From assembly GCF_000688515.1 (NCBI RefSeq), contig NZ_JHZK01000010.1, positions 1 through 64,000 on the forward strand: DNA of 64,000 nucleotides. Reading direction: 5' to 3'. Positions 53,451 to 63,186 of this stretch are shown here, one piece after another. Numbering within the stretch: position 1 is the stretch's first letter; the number at the start of each line of letters is the position of its first letter. The notes under the pieces were generated by a model that was not told the DNA's origin, did no database searches, and saw only the letters and a program-made list of their open reading frames with translations. Source of the stretch: Afifella pfennigii DSM 17143 (GTDB lineage: Bacteria > Pseudomonadota > Alphaproteobacteria > Rhizobiales > Afifellaceae). Made by a program: the position numbers and the translations under genes.

Positions 53451-55313
53451 TCAGACGGAGCGTAGCGCCCCGAGGATGAGCGTGGCGAGCGCCCGCTCCT
53501 TGAAGCTGGAGGGATCGGCAAGGCCCATGCGCGCCAGCGCCTTCCTCTCGTCCTCCTCGGGGCGGAGAACCAGGGCGCCCCTGCGGAAAGCGCCGATGAG
53601 GGCGCGGTTGGCCCCCTGATGGTCCTTGAGGAAGGACAGGGCCGGCAGCAGCGTCCGCTCCTCCTCGGTGAAATCGGTGCCGAGCGGGAAAGGCGGCAGA
53701 TGCCCCTGACGGCGGAAGGGCGCGAGCGCGGCGGCGATGCGCTCCGGCGTGTTGTCGGACCGCGGCAGGCGAAAATCCTCCTCCAGCTTGCCGGCCGAAC
53801 GCGCCTTCTGCGCCAGATCTTCCTGGAAGCGGGAATCGGCGAGGGACAGCATCGCGGCCACCGTGTCGCGGTCGCTGCGACCCCTCATGTCGGCGATGCC
53901 GTATTCGGTGACGGCGATGTCCTTCAGATGCCGGGGGACGGTGGCATGGCCGTAGTCCCAGAGGATGTTGGAGCGCACCTCGCCGGCGGAAAGGCGCGTG
54001 GCGCGCAGCGTCATCACCGAGCGGGCATCCTCAAGCGCGAAGGCCTGGGCGACGAAGTTGTACTGCCCGCCGACGCCGGAGACGACGCGCCCGTCCTCCA
54101 ACTGGTCGGAGACGATGGCGCCCAGAAGCGTCGCCATCATGGCGTTGTTGACGAAGCGCCCCTTTTGCCGGTCGCGCCGCTTGGCGCCCTCCTCGTCGCC
54201 GTAAAGCTCGTTGACGAAGGAGATCTCGCGCATGCAAAGGCGCGCCCGCTCGGCTTCGGGCATCGCCTTCAGGCGTTCGTAGAAGCTTTGCTGGCCGAGG
54301 AAGAAGCCGGCATGCAGGACGGCGCCGTCGGACGCCTCGCGCTTCAGGATGCCGGCCTCGTAAAGGTCGAGGAAGCCGTCGACGAACATCTCCGAAGCGC
54401 CGTAGAGGCCTTCGCGGAAGGGCTCGTCATGCCGCTCCAGCCCCTTCGGCGCCGGCCCCAGCGCCTCCAAGGCGGCACGGAAGACTTCCGGCTCGCGCTG
54501 GCGCAGGATGAGGGCGTGGGTGAGCGCGTCGCCGATGGAGCCGATGCCGATCTGCAGCGTGCCGCCATCCGGCACCAGGCCGGCGGCATGAAGGCCGACG
54601 GCGTAATCGGCGAGCGAGACCGGCGGCTTGGGCACGGCAAAGAGCGGATAGGCCTCCGCCTCAAGCAGGAAATCGAATTCCTGCGCATCGAGCTCGGCGG
54701 CGCCCGGCATATAGGGCAGCGCCGCGTTCACCTCGCCGACCATGGCAATTTTCTCGCCCGCCTCGCGCCGGCGGCGAAGGGCCGGCAAGAGATCGAGCGT
54801 GATGTCGGTGTTGCAGGAGAGGCTGTAGCGCGCCTTGCCGCCCTCGCCCCTTGCGGCCACCATCTGGGCGACGACGTTGACACCGCGGTCGAGGAGATAG
54901 CGCGTGGCGTGGGTGTAATTGGCGCTGATATAGGCCTGCTGCGCGGAAGGGCTCGCAAGATACTTGCCGGCGAGAAGGAAGAACTCGCTGACGGTGACGT
55001 TCGGCGGCAGCGTGCCCTGCCGCGCCGGCCCGCCATAGGCGAGCGGCGGATAGCGGGCGTAGAGGCGCTCCGCCAGCGGGCCGAGGAAGCGGCGTTCGAT
55101 CTCGGTGGAGCCGGAGGGCGCCTGGAGCGTCAGGGCGGTGAAGATATGCAGGGAGATGGAAGGGTCGGCGGCGGCGCGGGCATAGAGCGCGTTCGCCACC
55201 AGATTGCCCTTGCCGAGCCCCAGCGGCAGGCCGAGAACGACGTCCCGGCCGACATGGGCGAGGATGCGCTCGGCGATCTCATCGGCGTTGGAAAAGACTT
55301 CAGGCAGCTTCAC
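53451..55313 (-). CDS. Acetyl-CoA hydrolase/transferase family protein
   Basis: A 620-residue class I CoA-transferase-like protein: GLPLGLGKGNLVANALYARA near the start, IGIGSIGDALTHALILRQRE, and the GASEMFVDGFLDLYEAG block that holds the catalytic Glu. It would move CoA between short acids or hydrolyse acetyl-CoA. It is the last gene of the beta-oxidation operon and overlaps the FadB/J-like gene by 14 bases, so it may recycle CoA from the end product. Confidence 0.85.
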   Translation of the reverse strand: MKLPEVFSNADEIAERILAHVGRDVVLGLPLGLGKGNLVANALYARAAADPSISLHIFTALTLQAPSGSTEIERRFLGPLAERLYARYPPLAYGGPARQGTLPPNVTVSEFFLLAGKYLASPSAQQAYISANYTHATRYLLDRGVNVVAQMVAARGEGGKARYSLSCNTDITLDLLPALRRRREAGEKIAMVGEVNAALPYMPGAAELDAQEFDFLLEAEAYPLFAVPKPPVSLADYAVGLHAAGLVPDGGTLQIGIGSIGDALTHALILRQREPEVFRAALEALGPAPKGLERHDEPFREGLYGASEMFVDGFLDLYEAGILKREASDGAVLHAGFFLGQQSFYERLKAMPEAERARLCMREISFVNELYGDEEGAKRRDRQKGRFVNNAMMATLLGAIVSDQLEDGRVVSGVGGQYNFVAQAFALEDARSVMTLRATRLSAGEVRSNILWDYGHATVPRHLKDIAVTEYGIADMRGRSDRDTVAAMLSLADSRFQEDLAQKARSAGKLEEDFRLPRSDNTPERIAAALAPFRRQGHLPPFPLGTDFTEEERTLLPALSFLKDHQGANRALIGAFRRGALVLRPEEDERKALARMGLADPSSFKERALATLILGALRSV

Positions 55314-57417
55314 GCGTTTCCCGTCTCAGCTGCGACCAGCCATCATCGGGGCGGAAGCGCTCGCCATGCTTTTCGGCAAGCTCGGAAAGCCGCTTCACCA
55401 CCTCGTCGACGCCGCGGCTCCTGGCATAGTGCATCGGGCCGCCGCGGAAGGGCGCAAAGCCGGTGCCGAAGATCATCGCCCCGTCCAGCGTCTCCTCGTC
55501 CTTGACGACGCCCTCGCGCAGGCAGGCGACCGAGGTATTGAGGATGGGCAGGACAAGGCGGTCGGCAAGCTCGGCGCGCGCCGCCCCGCCCTCAGGCTTC
55601 TTCTTCTGCGGCTTGCCGTCCTTGCCATAGGCGTAAAGGCCGTTGCCGGTCTTCCTGCCGAGCTCGCCCTTCTCCACTTTCTGCCTCAGCCAGGCAGGGG
55701 CTTCGGGGATGGGCGTCGACAGCCGGCCGCGCAGCTCCTCGGCGACGGCAAGGCCGACATCGAGGCCGATATTGTCCATGAGCTCCACGGGGCCCATGGG
55801 CATGCCGAACTCCTCGGCCGCCTCGTCGATCACCTCCTTGGCGACGCCCTCGTCAAGCAGCAGCATCGCCTCCAACAGATAGGGGGTCAGAACGCGGTTG
55901 ACGAGGAAGCCCGGCGAGGAGGCGACCGGCGCCGGCAGACGCTCAATATCGGTGACGAAGGCGAGCGTCGTCTTCAGCGTCTCCTCGGAGAGCTGATCGT
56001 GGCGCACCACCTCCACGAGCTGCATGCGCGAGACCGGATTGAAGAAATGGATGCCGACGAAGCGGCCCGGCTCCTTCAGGCCGGCGCGCAGATCCTCAAG
56101 CGGGATGGAGGAGGTGTTGGTGGCGAGAATGGCGCCGGGACGCATCTTCTCCTGAAGCGTGGCATAGATCGTCCTCTTCAGCTCCAGCTTCTCCGGTACC
56201 GCCTCGATGATGAGGTCGGCCTTGGCGGCGCCGTAACCCTTCGGATCGGGAATGAGGCGGTCGCGCGCGTCGCGGATGGCGAGAGGATCGCGCAGGCTCT
56301 TCTCCAGCATGCGCGAGGCGCTCTTCATGGCCTTGCCGATCGGGGCGAGCGCCAAATCCTCCAGGGTGGCGGTCATGCCGGACCTGGCGCACCAGGCGGC
56401 GATCTCGCCGCCCATGGTGCCGGCGCCGACGACATGGACGTGGCCGATGCCGCTCTTGCCGGCGCCCTCGCCTTTCAGGCCCTCGCGCAGGAAGAAGACG
56501 CGGATGAGGTTCTGCGCCGTGTCGGTGACGAGAAGCGAGGCGAAGGAGCGGATCTCGCCCGCCTGCATCGCCTTCCTGTCGCCGCCATGCTCCTGCCAGA
56601 GCTCGATCAGCGCATAGGGCGCGGGATAATGCTCCTTGCGCGCCTTCTCGGCCACCTTGGAGCGCATGCGGTCGGCGGCGAAGCGCCGGCCCGGACCGGT
56701 GGAAAGCGCCTTGTCCATCAGGCCGGAGGAAGCGGCGCTCTTCACTTCGCCCTTCGCCACCGCCGAGACGGCGGCAGCGACATGGCGCTCCTCGATGGCG
56801 GCGTCGACGAGGCCGAGGCGCTTGGCGGCGCGGGCGGATTTGGTCTTGCCCGTCAGCATCATCTGCATGGCTTCGGCCGGGTCGATGAGCTCGGTCGCGC
56901 GGTAGGTGCCGCCGAGCCCCGGATGCAGGCCGAGCATGACTTCGGGGAAGCCGAGCTTGGCCTTGCCGACGGCAAGGCGCCGCTTGCAGGCGAGCGCCAG
57001 CTCAAGCCCGCCGCCGAGGCAATTGCCGTGGATGACGGCCACCGTCGGGCAGGAGAGCTTCTCCAGGCGGTCGACGACGGCATGGGCGCGGCGCAGCGCC
57101 TCCTCCACCTCGCCGGCGCTCTTCAAGTCGCGGAACATCTTGATGTCGGCGCCGACGATGAAGCCCGACGGCTTCACCGAGCGGATGACCAGCGCCTTGG
57201 GCGGGCTTTTCTCCAGCTCCGAAAGGATGGCGTCGAGCTCTTCCAGCATCGAGCCGTCGACGACGTTGACGGAGCGGCCCGGCATGTCGAGGAGGAGCCA
57301 TTCCACCCCCTCGGCGTCGCGGCCGCGCTTGAAGTTCGCGTCGGAAGGCGCCGCGGCAAGGTCGACCGGACCGGTCTCCATCAGGCGCGGCGACAGCGCT
57401 TTGAGCATGCGTCCCAT
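55300..57417 (-). CDS. fadJ: Fatty-acid oxidation alpha subunit, FadB/FadJ-like
   Basis: A 705-residue bifunctional enzyme. The N-terminal enoyl-CoA hydratase part has GNCLGGGLELALACKRRLAV and KLGFPEVMLGLHPGLGGTYR. The C-terminal 3-hydroxyacyl-CoA dehydrogenase part has HVVGAGTMGGEIAAWCARSG (NAD binding), ILATNTSSIPLEDL and GIHFFNPVSRMQLVEVV. It converts trans-2-enoyl-CoA to 3-ketoacyl-CoA. It follows the thiolase gene by 8 bases. The ATG at 57417 is the best start. Confidence 0.92.
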   Translation of the reverse strand: MGRMLKALSPRLMETGPVDLAAAPSDANFKRGRDAEGVEWLLLDMPGRSVNVVDGSMLEELDAILSELEKSPPKALVIRSVKPSGFIVGADIKMFRDLKSAGEVEEALRRAHAVVDRLEKLSCPTVAVIHGNCLGGGLELALACKRRLAVGKAKLGFPEVMLGLHPGLGGTYRATELIDPAEAMQMMLTGKTKSARAAKRLGLVDAAIEERHVAAAVSAVAKGEVKSAASSGLMDKALSTGPGRRFAADRMRSKVAEKARKEHYPAPYALIELWQEHGGDRKAMQAGEIRSFASLLVTDTAQNLIRVFFLREGLKGEGAGKSGIGHVHVVGAGTMGGEIAAWCARSGMTATLEDLALAPIGKAMKSASRMLEKSLRDPLAIRDARDRLIPDPKGYGAAKADLIIEAVPEKLELKRTIYATLQEKMRPGAILATNTSSIPLEDLRAGLKEPGRFVGIHFFNPVSRMQLVEVVRHDQLSEETLKTTLAFVTDIERLPAPVASSPGFLVNRVLTPYLLEAMLLLDEGVAKEVIDEAAEEFGMPMGPVELMDNIGLDVGLAVAEELRGRLSTPIPEAPAWLRQKVEKGELGRKTGNGLYAYGKDGKPQKKKPEGGAARAELADRLVLPILNTSVACLREGVVKDEETLDGAMIFGTGFAPFRGGPMHYARSRGVDEVVKRLSELAEKHGERFRPDDGWSQLRRETREAA

Positions 57418-57425
57418 GTCTGACC

Positions 57426-58712
57426 TCACATCACGCGTTCGATGAGCATGGCGCCGCCCTGGCCGCCGCCGATGCATTCGGTGGCGATGCCGCGCCTGCC
57501 GCCCGTGCGCTCCAGCGCGTTGGCCAGATGCAGCACGATGCGGTTGCCGCTGGTGCCGACCGGATGGCCGAGGCTGATGGCGCCGCCGTCGATATTGAGC
57601 TTGTCGCGGTCGATGCGCCCGATCGGCGCGTCGAGCCCGAGCACGTCCTTGCACACCGTCTCGTCCTCAAAGGCGGCGAGACAGGCGAGCACCTGGGCGG
57701 CGAAGGCCTCGTTCAGCTCCCACAAATCGATGTCGTCGAGCCCGACCTGTTGCTGGCGCATCAGCTTGGCGGCGGAGACGACCGGGCCGAGCCCCATGAT
57801 GGAGGGATCGGTGGCGGCCCAGGTGCAGTCGAGGATCTTCGCCTTGGGTTTCAGCCCGTGCTCCTCCACCGCCTTTTCCGAAGCCAGCACCACCCATGAG
57901 GCGCCGTCGGTGATCTGCGAGGAATTGCCGGCCGTGACCTTGCCGAAGGGCCGCTCGAAGGCCGGCTTCAGCTTGGCAAGGCTCTCCATGGAGCTGTCGG
58001 GGCGCACGCCGTCGTCGTTCTCATAGACCCTGCCGTCGCGGTCGAAGGCGGGCGTCACCTCGTCCTCAAGCCAGCCCTCCTTCTGGGCCTCGGCAAGGCG
58101 ATGGTGGCTTTCCATGGCGTAGCGGTCGGCCTCCTGGCGGGAGATATCGAACATCTGCGCCAGAACCTCGGCCGTCTGACCCATGTTGAGCTCCACGATG
58201 GGGTCGGTGAGGCCGCGCTCAAGACCGATCTCCGGCACCAGATAGCCGGGCTTCAAGGAGGCCGCCTTGCCGAGCTTGTCCCAGACGGATTTCGAGGTGT
58301 TGAACTCGCCGAGCCAGGCGACGGCCTCGTTCTTCAAGACCATCGGCGAATGGCTGAGGGATTCCGCGCCGCCGGCCAGAACGAGATCGCGGCTGCCGTC
58401 CTGGATGTAGCGGAAGGCGGTGTCGATCGACTGCATGCCGGAGCCGCAATTGATCTGTACGGTGAAGGCCGGCATCTCATCGCCCATATCAAGGCGCAGC
58501 GCCGCCACCCGGGCCGGGTTCATCTCGTCGGCGATGACGTTGACGCAGCCCAAAATCACCTCGTCGAAGGCGCTCGGAGGAAAGGGCTGGCGCATCAGAA
58601 GCGGGCGGCCGCACTGGACGGCGAGATCGACCGGCGTGAAGGGGCCGGGCTTGCCGCGCGCCTTCAGAAACGGGGTGCGAAGCCCGTCGACGATATAGAC
58701 TGGCTGTACCAT
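57426..58712 (-). CDS. fadI: Acetyl-CoA acyltransferase (thiolase), FadA/FadI-like
   Basis: A 428-residue thiolase with nucleophile Cys89 (QINCGSGMQS), NEAFAAQ, SLGHPVGTSG with the catalytic His, and a C-terminal ECIGGGQGGAM with the second Cys. It cleaves 3-ketoacyl-CoA. Second gene of the operon fadE-thiolase-fadJ, 9 bases after fadE. Confidence 0.93.
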   Translation of the reverse strand: MVQPVYIVDGLRTPFLKARGKPGPFTPVDLAVQCGRPLLMRQPFPPSAFDEVILGCVNVIADEMNPARVAALRLDMGDEMPAFTVQINCGSGMQSIDTAFRYIQDGSRDLVLAGGAESLSHSPMVLKNEAVAWLGEFNTSKSVWDKLGKAASLKPGYLVPEIGLERGLTDPIVELNMGQTAEVLAQMFDISRQEADRYAMESHHRLAEAQKEGWLEDEVTPAFDRDGRVYENDDGVRPDSSMESLAKLKPAFERPFGKVTAGNSSQITDGASWVVLASEKAVEEHGLKPKAKILDCTWAATDPSIMGLGPVVSAAKLMRQQQVGLDDIDLWELNEAFAAQVLACLAAFEDETVCKDVLGLDAPIGRIDRDKLNIDGGAISLGHPVGTSGNRIVLHLANALERTGGRRGIATECIGGGQGGAMLIERVM

Positions 58713-58721
58713 TCTCTAGCT

Positions 58722-60995
58722 CTAAGCGCTCCGTTTGAGGTCGTGAACGTTGTCGGGGCGGCGCTCGTCCGGCTCGTAGAGGAGCGCCACATTCTTGAAG
58801 GCCTCGGCCGGGAAGGCGTCGACGGCGACCACCTTGGCCGCCGCCGCGTCGGCTTCGGCAAGGCGCTCCGCCTCCTCGGCGGTGATGAGGCCCTTCTCAC
58901 TGCCCTCCTCGGGCGTGCGGATCTTCGCCTTGGCGAGCTTTTTGCGCGCCTCCTGCGTCTCCACCACCAGCACGAAGGCGCGCTCCAGATCGGCGATGGC
59001 ACTCTCCTCTTTCCCTTCGCCGAGATGCAGGCCGGCGGTCAGCCGGTCGCGCGCCTCAGAAGGCGACAGGAGAAGCCTGGCGCATGCTTCCGCCAGCCTG
59101 TCGGAGGGCCCGGCGCGGCGCGCGCCGAAGGGGAAGCAGGCGAGACGGAAGAGCCAGGCGGCCGGGCGCGAGGGCAGATTGTCGATAAGCTCGGAAAAGG
59201 CGATGCCGATATTCTGGAAACCGCGGGCGCAGACATAATCGACCAGCGCCCGGTCCTCGGCCGGCCGGCTGTCGACCTCAAAGCGCTTCAGCACCGCCGA
59301 CAGAAGATAGAGCTCCGAAAGTATGTCGCCGAGGCGGGCGGAGATGCGCTCCTTGCGCTTCAAGGAGCCGCCGAGCGAAAGAAGCGCAAGGTCGCTCAGG
59401 AAGGCGAAAGCGGCGGAATAGCGCGCGATCTGGCGATAATGGCCGAGCATATCGCCCACATCCGGCGCCGGCGCGAAAAGGCCGAAGGTCCAACCGCGGC
59501 CGATCGCCCTGAAGGCATTCTTGAAGCTGTGGCCGACATGGCCCCAGAAGGCCTTGTCGAAATCGGCGAGGGCCTTGTCCTTGTCCACCTCGGCGAGCGC
59601 CGTCATCTCGTCGAGAAGATAGGGATGGGCGCGGATGACGCCCTGGCCGAAAATCATCAGATTGCGCGTCAGGATGTTGGCGCCTTCCACGGTGATGCCC
59701 ACCGGCACGGCGCGATAGAGATTGCCGAGATAGTTCTTCGGCCCGTCGATGACCGCCTTGCCGGCATGCACGTCATAGGCGTCGTTGACGGATTCGCGCA
59801 TGCGGTAGGTGGCGTGCGCCTTCATGATGGCGGCGATGACGCCAGATTTGTGGCCGTCGTCGAGCGCCGCGCAGGTCATCTGCCGCGCCGCATCGAGGAG
59901 GTAGGCGGTGCCGGCGAGCTGGGCGAGATGCTCCTGCACGCCCTCGAACTCGCCGATGGGGATGTTGAACTGCCGGCGGATGCGGGCATAGGCGCCGGTG
60001 GAGCGGGCGGCGAAGGAGGCGGCGGCGGAGGAGAGCGAGGGCAAGGAGATGCCGCGCCCGGCCGCCAGCGCCGCCATCAGCATACGCCAGCCCTTGCCGA
60101 TCTGCGCCTCGCCGCCGATGATCGCCGACATCGGCACGAAGACGTCCTCGCCCTCCACCGGCCCGTTCTGGAAGAAGGTCATGGCGGGGATGTGCCGCTC
60201 GCCGCACTTGACGCCGGGCGTATCGGCCGGAATGAGCGCCACGGTGATGCCGAGATCCTCCTCCCCGCCCAGAAGCCCGTCCGGATCGTGCATCTTGAAG
60301 GCGAGGCCGATGACGGTGGCGATGGGGGCGAGCGTGATGTAGCGCTTGGCGAAGTTGAGGCGGATGCCCAGCACCTCCTCGCCATTATGGGTGCCTCGCG
60401 CGACGGTGCCGGTATCGATCATCGCCGCGGCGTCGGAGCCGGCATGGGCGCTGGTGAGGCCGAAGCAGGGGATTTCCTCGCCGCGGGCAAGGCGCGGCAG
60501 CCAGTACTGGCGCTGCTCGTCGGTGCCGAAGAGCATCAAGAGCTCGCCCGGGCCGAGAGAGTTCGGCACCATCACCGAGACGGCGCCCGTCACGCTGGCT
60601 GTGGAGACCTTGCGGATCACCTCCGAATGGGCGAAGGCGGAGAAGCCGAGGCCGCCGTATTCCTTCGGGATGATCATGCCGAAGAAGCGCTTCTCGCGCA
60701 GGAAGGCCCAGATCTCCGGCGGCAAATCCTGACGCTCGAAATTGATCGACCAGTCGTCGAGCATGCGGCAGAGCTCTTCCACCGGACCTTCCAGGAAGGC
60801 CTTCTCATCCTCCGTCAGCTTGGAGGGAGGCGCCTTGAGGAGTTCTTCGAAGTCGGGATTGCCGGTGAACAGCTCGCCGTCCCACCAGACGCTGCCCGCC
60901 TCGATCGCCTCGCGCTCGGTGTCTGACATCGGTGGAAGGACGCTTCTCGCCCAGCCGAAGAGCGGACGGGTCAGATAGCGGGCGCGAAAAGACAT
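58722..60995 (-). CDS. fadE: Acyl-CoA dehydrogenase, FadE-like
   Basis: A 757-residue acyl-CoA dehydrogenase of the FadE type, which is longer than ordinary ACADs (about 380) and has a C-terminal extension. FGMIIPKEYGGLGFSAFAHS, GLTSAHAGSDAAAMIDTGTV, VEGANILTRNLMIFGQG and the C-terminal ALVDYVCARGFQNIG segment fit. It carries out the first desaturation. First gene of the beta-oxidation operon. Start ATG at 60995. Confidence 0.92.
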   Translation of the reverse strand: MSFRARYLTRPLFGWARSVLPPMSDTEREAIEAGSVWWDGELFTGNPDFEELLKAPPSKLTEDEKAFLEGPVEELCRMLDDWSINFERQDLPPEIWAFLREKRFFGMIIPKEYGGLGFSAFAHSEVIRKVSTASVTGAVSVMVPNSLGPGELLMLFGTDEQRQYWLPRLARGEEIPCFGLTSAHAGSDAAAMIDTGTVARGTHNGEEVLGIRLNFAKRYITLAPIATVIGLAFKMHDPDGLLGGEEDLGITVALIPADTPGVKCGERHIPAMTFFQNGPVEGEDVFVPMSAIIGGEAQIGKGWRMLMAALAAGRGISLPSLSSAAASFAARSTGAYARIRRQFNIPIGEFEGVQEHLAQLAGTAYLLDAARQMTCAALDDGHKSGVIAAIMKAHATYRMRESVNDAYDVHAGKAVIDGPKNYLGNLYRAVPVGITVEGANILTRNLMIFGQGVIRAHPYLLDEMTALAEVDKDKALADFDKAFWGHVGHSFKNAFRAIGRGWTFGLFAPAPDVGDMLGHYRQIARYSAAFAFLSDLALLSLGGSLKRKERISARLGDILSELYLLSAVLKRFEVDSRPAEDRALVDYVCARGFQNIGIAFSELIDNLPSRPAAWLFRLACFPFGARRAGPSDRLAEACARLLLSPSEARDRLTAGLHLGEGKEESAIADLERAFVLVVETQEARKKLAKAKIRTPEEGSEKGLITAEEAERLAEADAAAAKVVAVDAFPAEAFKNVALLYEPDERRPDNVHDLKRSA

Positions 60996-61109
60996 GGGCG
61001 GGCTCCCTTCTGTTGCATCGCCAACGCCGAGAGGGTGCCGCAAGTTGCAGGCCAAGGCGCCGCGCGAAGCGGGAATGTGACCCCTGAGATAAGAAGGAAG
61101 CGTAACAGC

Positions 61110-62432
61110 TCAATAGAGAAGTCGCAGCATCACCAGGGTGACGGAGGGGAAGGCGGCGAGGACGACGACGCGAACGAGATCGCTGGCGACGAAGGGCAGG
61201 ACGCCGCGAAAGGTCTCGCTCATGCGCACACCATCCGACAGGGAGTTGATGACAAAGAGATTCATGCCGACCGGCGGGGTGATGAGCCCGACCTCCACGA
61301 CGATGAGGACGAGGATGCCGAACCAGATGGCGAATTCCTCCGGCGGCAGACCGTAGTCGAGACCGGTGACGATCGGAAAGAAGATCGGGATGGTCAGAAG
61401 GATCATGGAAAGCGAATCCATGACGCAGCCGAAGACGAGGTAGCAAAGCAAGATCGCGGCCAGCACCAGCCAGGGATCTAGCCCCGCCTCCACGACCAGG
61501 CCCGCCAGGGTCTGGGGCAGCTGCGAGAAGGCGAGGAAGGTGTTGAAGGTCGCCGCGCCGAAGACGATGAAGAAGATCATGCCGGTGGCGACGGCCGTCT
61601 CCAGAAGCACCTTGACGAGGACGCGCCAGGTGAGCTCGCCGGAGGCGAGGGCGATGAGGCCGGTGCCGGCCGCGCCGACCGCCGCCGCCTCCGTCGGGGT
61701 GAAGATGCCGAGATAGATGCCGCCGATGACCAGGATAAAGACGATGAGGACCGGCCAGACGGCGAGAAGCGCGCGCAGCCGCGCGCCCCAGGGCGCCTTC
61801 TCGCGCAGGCCGCCCGCCTCCGGCCAGAGGCGCACATAGGCTGCCACGGCGACGATATAGCCGATGGCGGCGAAAATGCCTGGAATGAAGGCGGCGAGGA
61901 ACAGCTTGGCGATATTCTGCTCCGTCAGGATGGCGTAGATGACCAGGATGACGGAGGGCGGGATGAGGATGCCGAGCGTGCCGCCGGCGGCAAGGCATCC
62001 CGTCGACAGGGCGCCGGAATAGCCGAGCCGGCGCATCTCCGGCATCGCCACCTGCGCCATCGTCGCCGCCGTCGCCAGGGAGGAGCCGCAGATCGCCCCG
62101 AAGCCGGCGCAGGCGCCGATGGAGGCCATGGCGACGCCGCCCTTGCGATGGCCGAGCATGGCCTCGGCGGCGCGGAAGAGCTGTCTCGACATGCCGCCGC
62201 GGGTGGCGAACTGGCCCATCAACAGAAAGAGCGGCACGATCGAGAGGGAATGGGAGGAGAAGGTCTCGTAGGTGAGCGATTTCAGCTGCGCCAGAAGCGG
62301 CACCAGGGAGCCGTTGACGAGGACATTGCCGACGATGCCGACGAGAAGCATGGCAAGGCCGATGGGCACGCGCAGGAAGATGAGGACCAGAAGGACGACG
62401 AAGGACCAGCCCGCCAGCTCCAGGTTGCTCAC
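61110..62432 (-). CDS. dctM: TRAP transporter large permease DctM
   Basis: A 440-residue protein with about 12 transmembrane segments, starting at a GTG (62432, NLELAGWSFVVLLVLIFLRV) overlapping the dctQ stop by four bases. ICGSSLATAATMAQVAMPEM, GGTLGILIPPSVILVIYAIL and GLITPPVGMNLFVIN are DctM signatures. TRAP systems import organic acids using a sodium gradient. Substrate unknown. Confidence 0.92.
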   Translation of the reverse strand: MSNLELAGWSFVVLLVLIFLRVPIGLAMLLVGIVGNVLVNGSLVPLLAQLKSLTYETFSSHSLSIVPLFLLMGQFATRGGMSRQLFRAAEAMLGHRKGGVAMASIGACAGFGAICGSSLATAATMAQVAMPEMRRLGYSGALSTGCLAAGGTLGILIPPSVILVIYAILTEQNIAKLFLAAFIPGIFAAIGYIVAVAAYVRLWPEAGGLREKAPWGARLRALLAVWPVLIVFILVIGGIYLGIFTPTEAAAVGAAGTGLIALASGELTWRVLVKVLLETAVATGMIFFIVFGAATFNTFLAFSQLPQTLAGLVVEAGLDPWLVLAAILLCYLVFGCVMDSLSMILLTIPIFFPIVTGLDYGLPPEEFAIWFGILVLIVVEVGLITPPVGMNLFVINSLSDGVRMSETFRGVLPFVASDLVRVVVLAAFPSVTLVMLRLLY

Positions 62433-63079
62433 TCGCCCCACTCCGTGCCGCTCGGCCGGATGCCGGCCCCCTCGCCTTCGCCAAGGAGCTCGTTGAGCGA
62501 GCGCCAGACCGTGTAGGCGGCCGTCAGGACGAAGAGCCAGGCGCCGAAAAGCGAAGCCGCATAAGGCCAGGAAAGCGGAAATTGCAGGATGAAGGTGGTG
62601 TCGCCATAGGCGATGCGGTCTTGAAGGCCGGCGCCGAGCCGCCAGGCAATCAGCGCGGCCGCCGCCGTCATCAAGAGGTTGCCGAGAAGCGCGAAGGCGG
62701 CAAGGCCGCGCGGGCCGAAACGTTCCACCAGGATATCCACGGTGACGTGGCCGCGGCGGAAATGGCACCAGGGCAGGAAGGCGAAGACGGCGAAGGCGAC
62801 ACCCGCCTCCACCAGCTCAAAATCCCCCGGGACCGGGCCGAGGCCGAGCGTGGTCAGCGCCCGCCCGGTGATCGACAGAACGGTCATGACAGTGACGGCG
62901 AGGAGAACGAGGCCGCCGAGAACGGCGAAAACCTGCGCCAGCAGGCCGACATAGCGTCCGCAGGCGGCCTCGGCGCGCGGGAAAAGGCCTTTCGCTCCGT
63001 TCACCGGCGAACCCACACCCTCGTTCCCAGTCTCAGGCGTTCCCAGTCTTCCGAATTTGGTAACCGTTCCAGGCAGCAA
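62429..63079 (-). CDS. dctQ: TRAP transporter small permease DctQ
   Basis: A 216-residue protein as drawn, with four hydrophobic segments and the DctQ motif WCHFRRGHVTVDILVERFG. The first ~20 residues are poorly conserved and begin at a TTG, so a shorter start is likely. No dctP binding protein lies in the window next to this pair. Convergent overlap at its 3' end with dctM is 4 bases. Confidence 0.8.
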   Translation of the reverse strand: MLPGTVTKFGRLGTPETGNEGVGSPVNGAKGLFPRAEAACGRYVGLLAQVFAVLGGLVLLAVTVMTVLSITGRALTTLGLGPVPGDFELVEAGVAFAVFAFLPWCHFRRGHVTVDILVERFGPRGLAAFALLGNLLMTAAAALIAWRLGAGLQDRIAYGDTTFILQFPLSWPYAASLFGAWLFVLTAAYTVWRSLNELLGEGEGAGIRPSGTEWGE

Positions 63080-63186
63080 ACACCACCTTGCGGGCGGGTC
63101 GGCGCGGCCTGTCTCGCAGGGCTTTGATTCGCCGCCCGAGCGGGCTGCGCTATCATGGGTCGATGCGGGGGCGGAAAGGAGCGCTT

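Noticed and set aside
58101-60926. A 941-codon open frame on the plus strand
   Set aside because: Antisense to the thiolase and fadE genes, which have clear family motifs and start signals.
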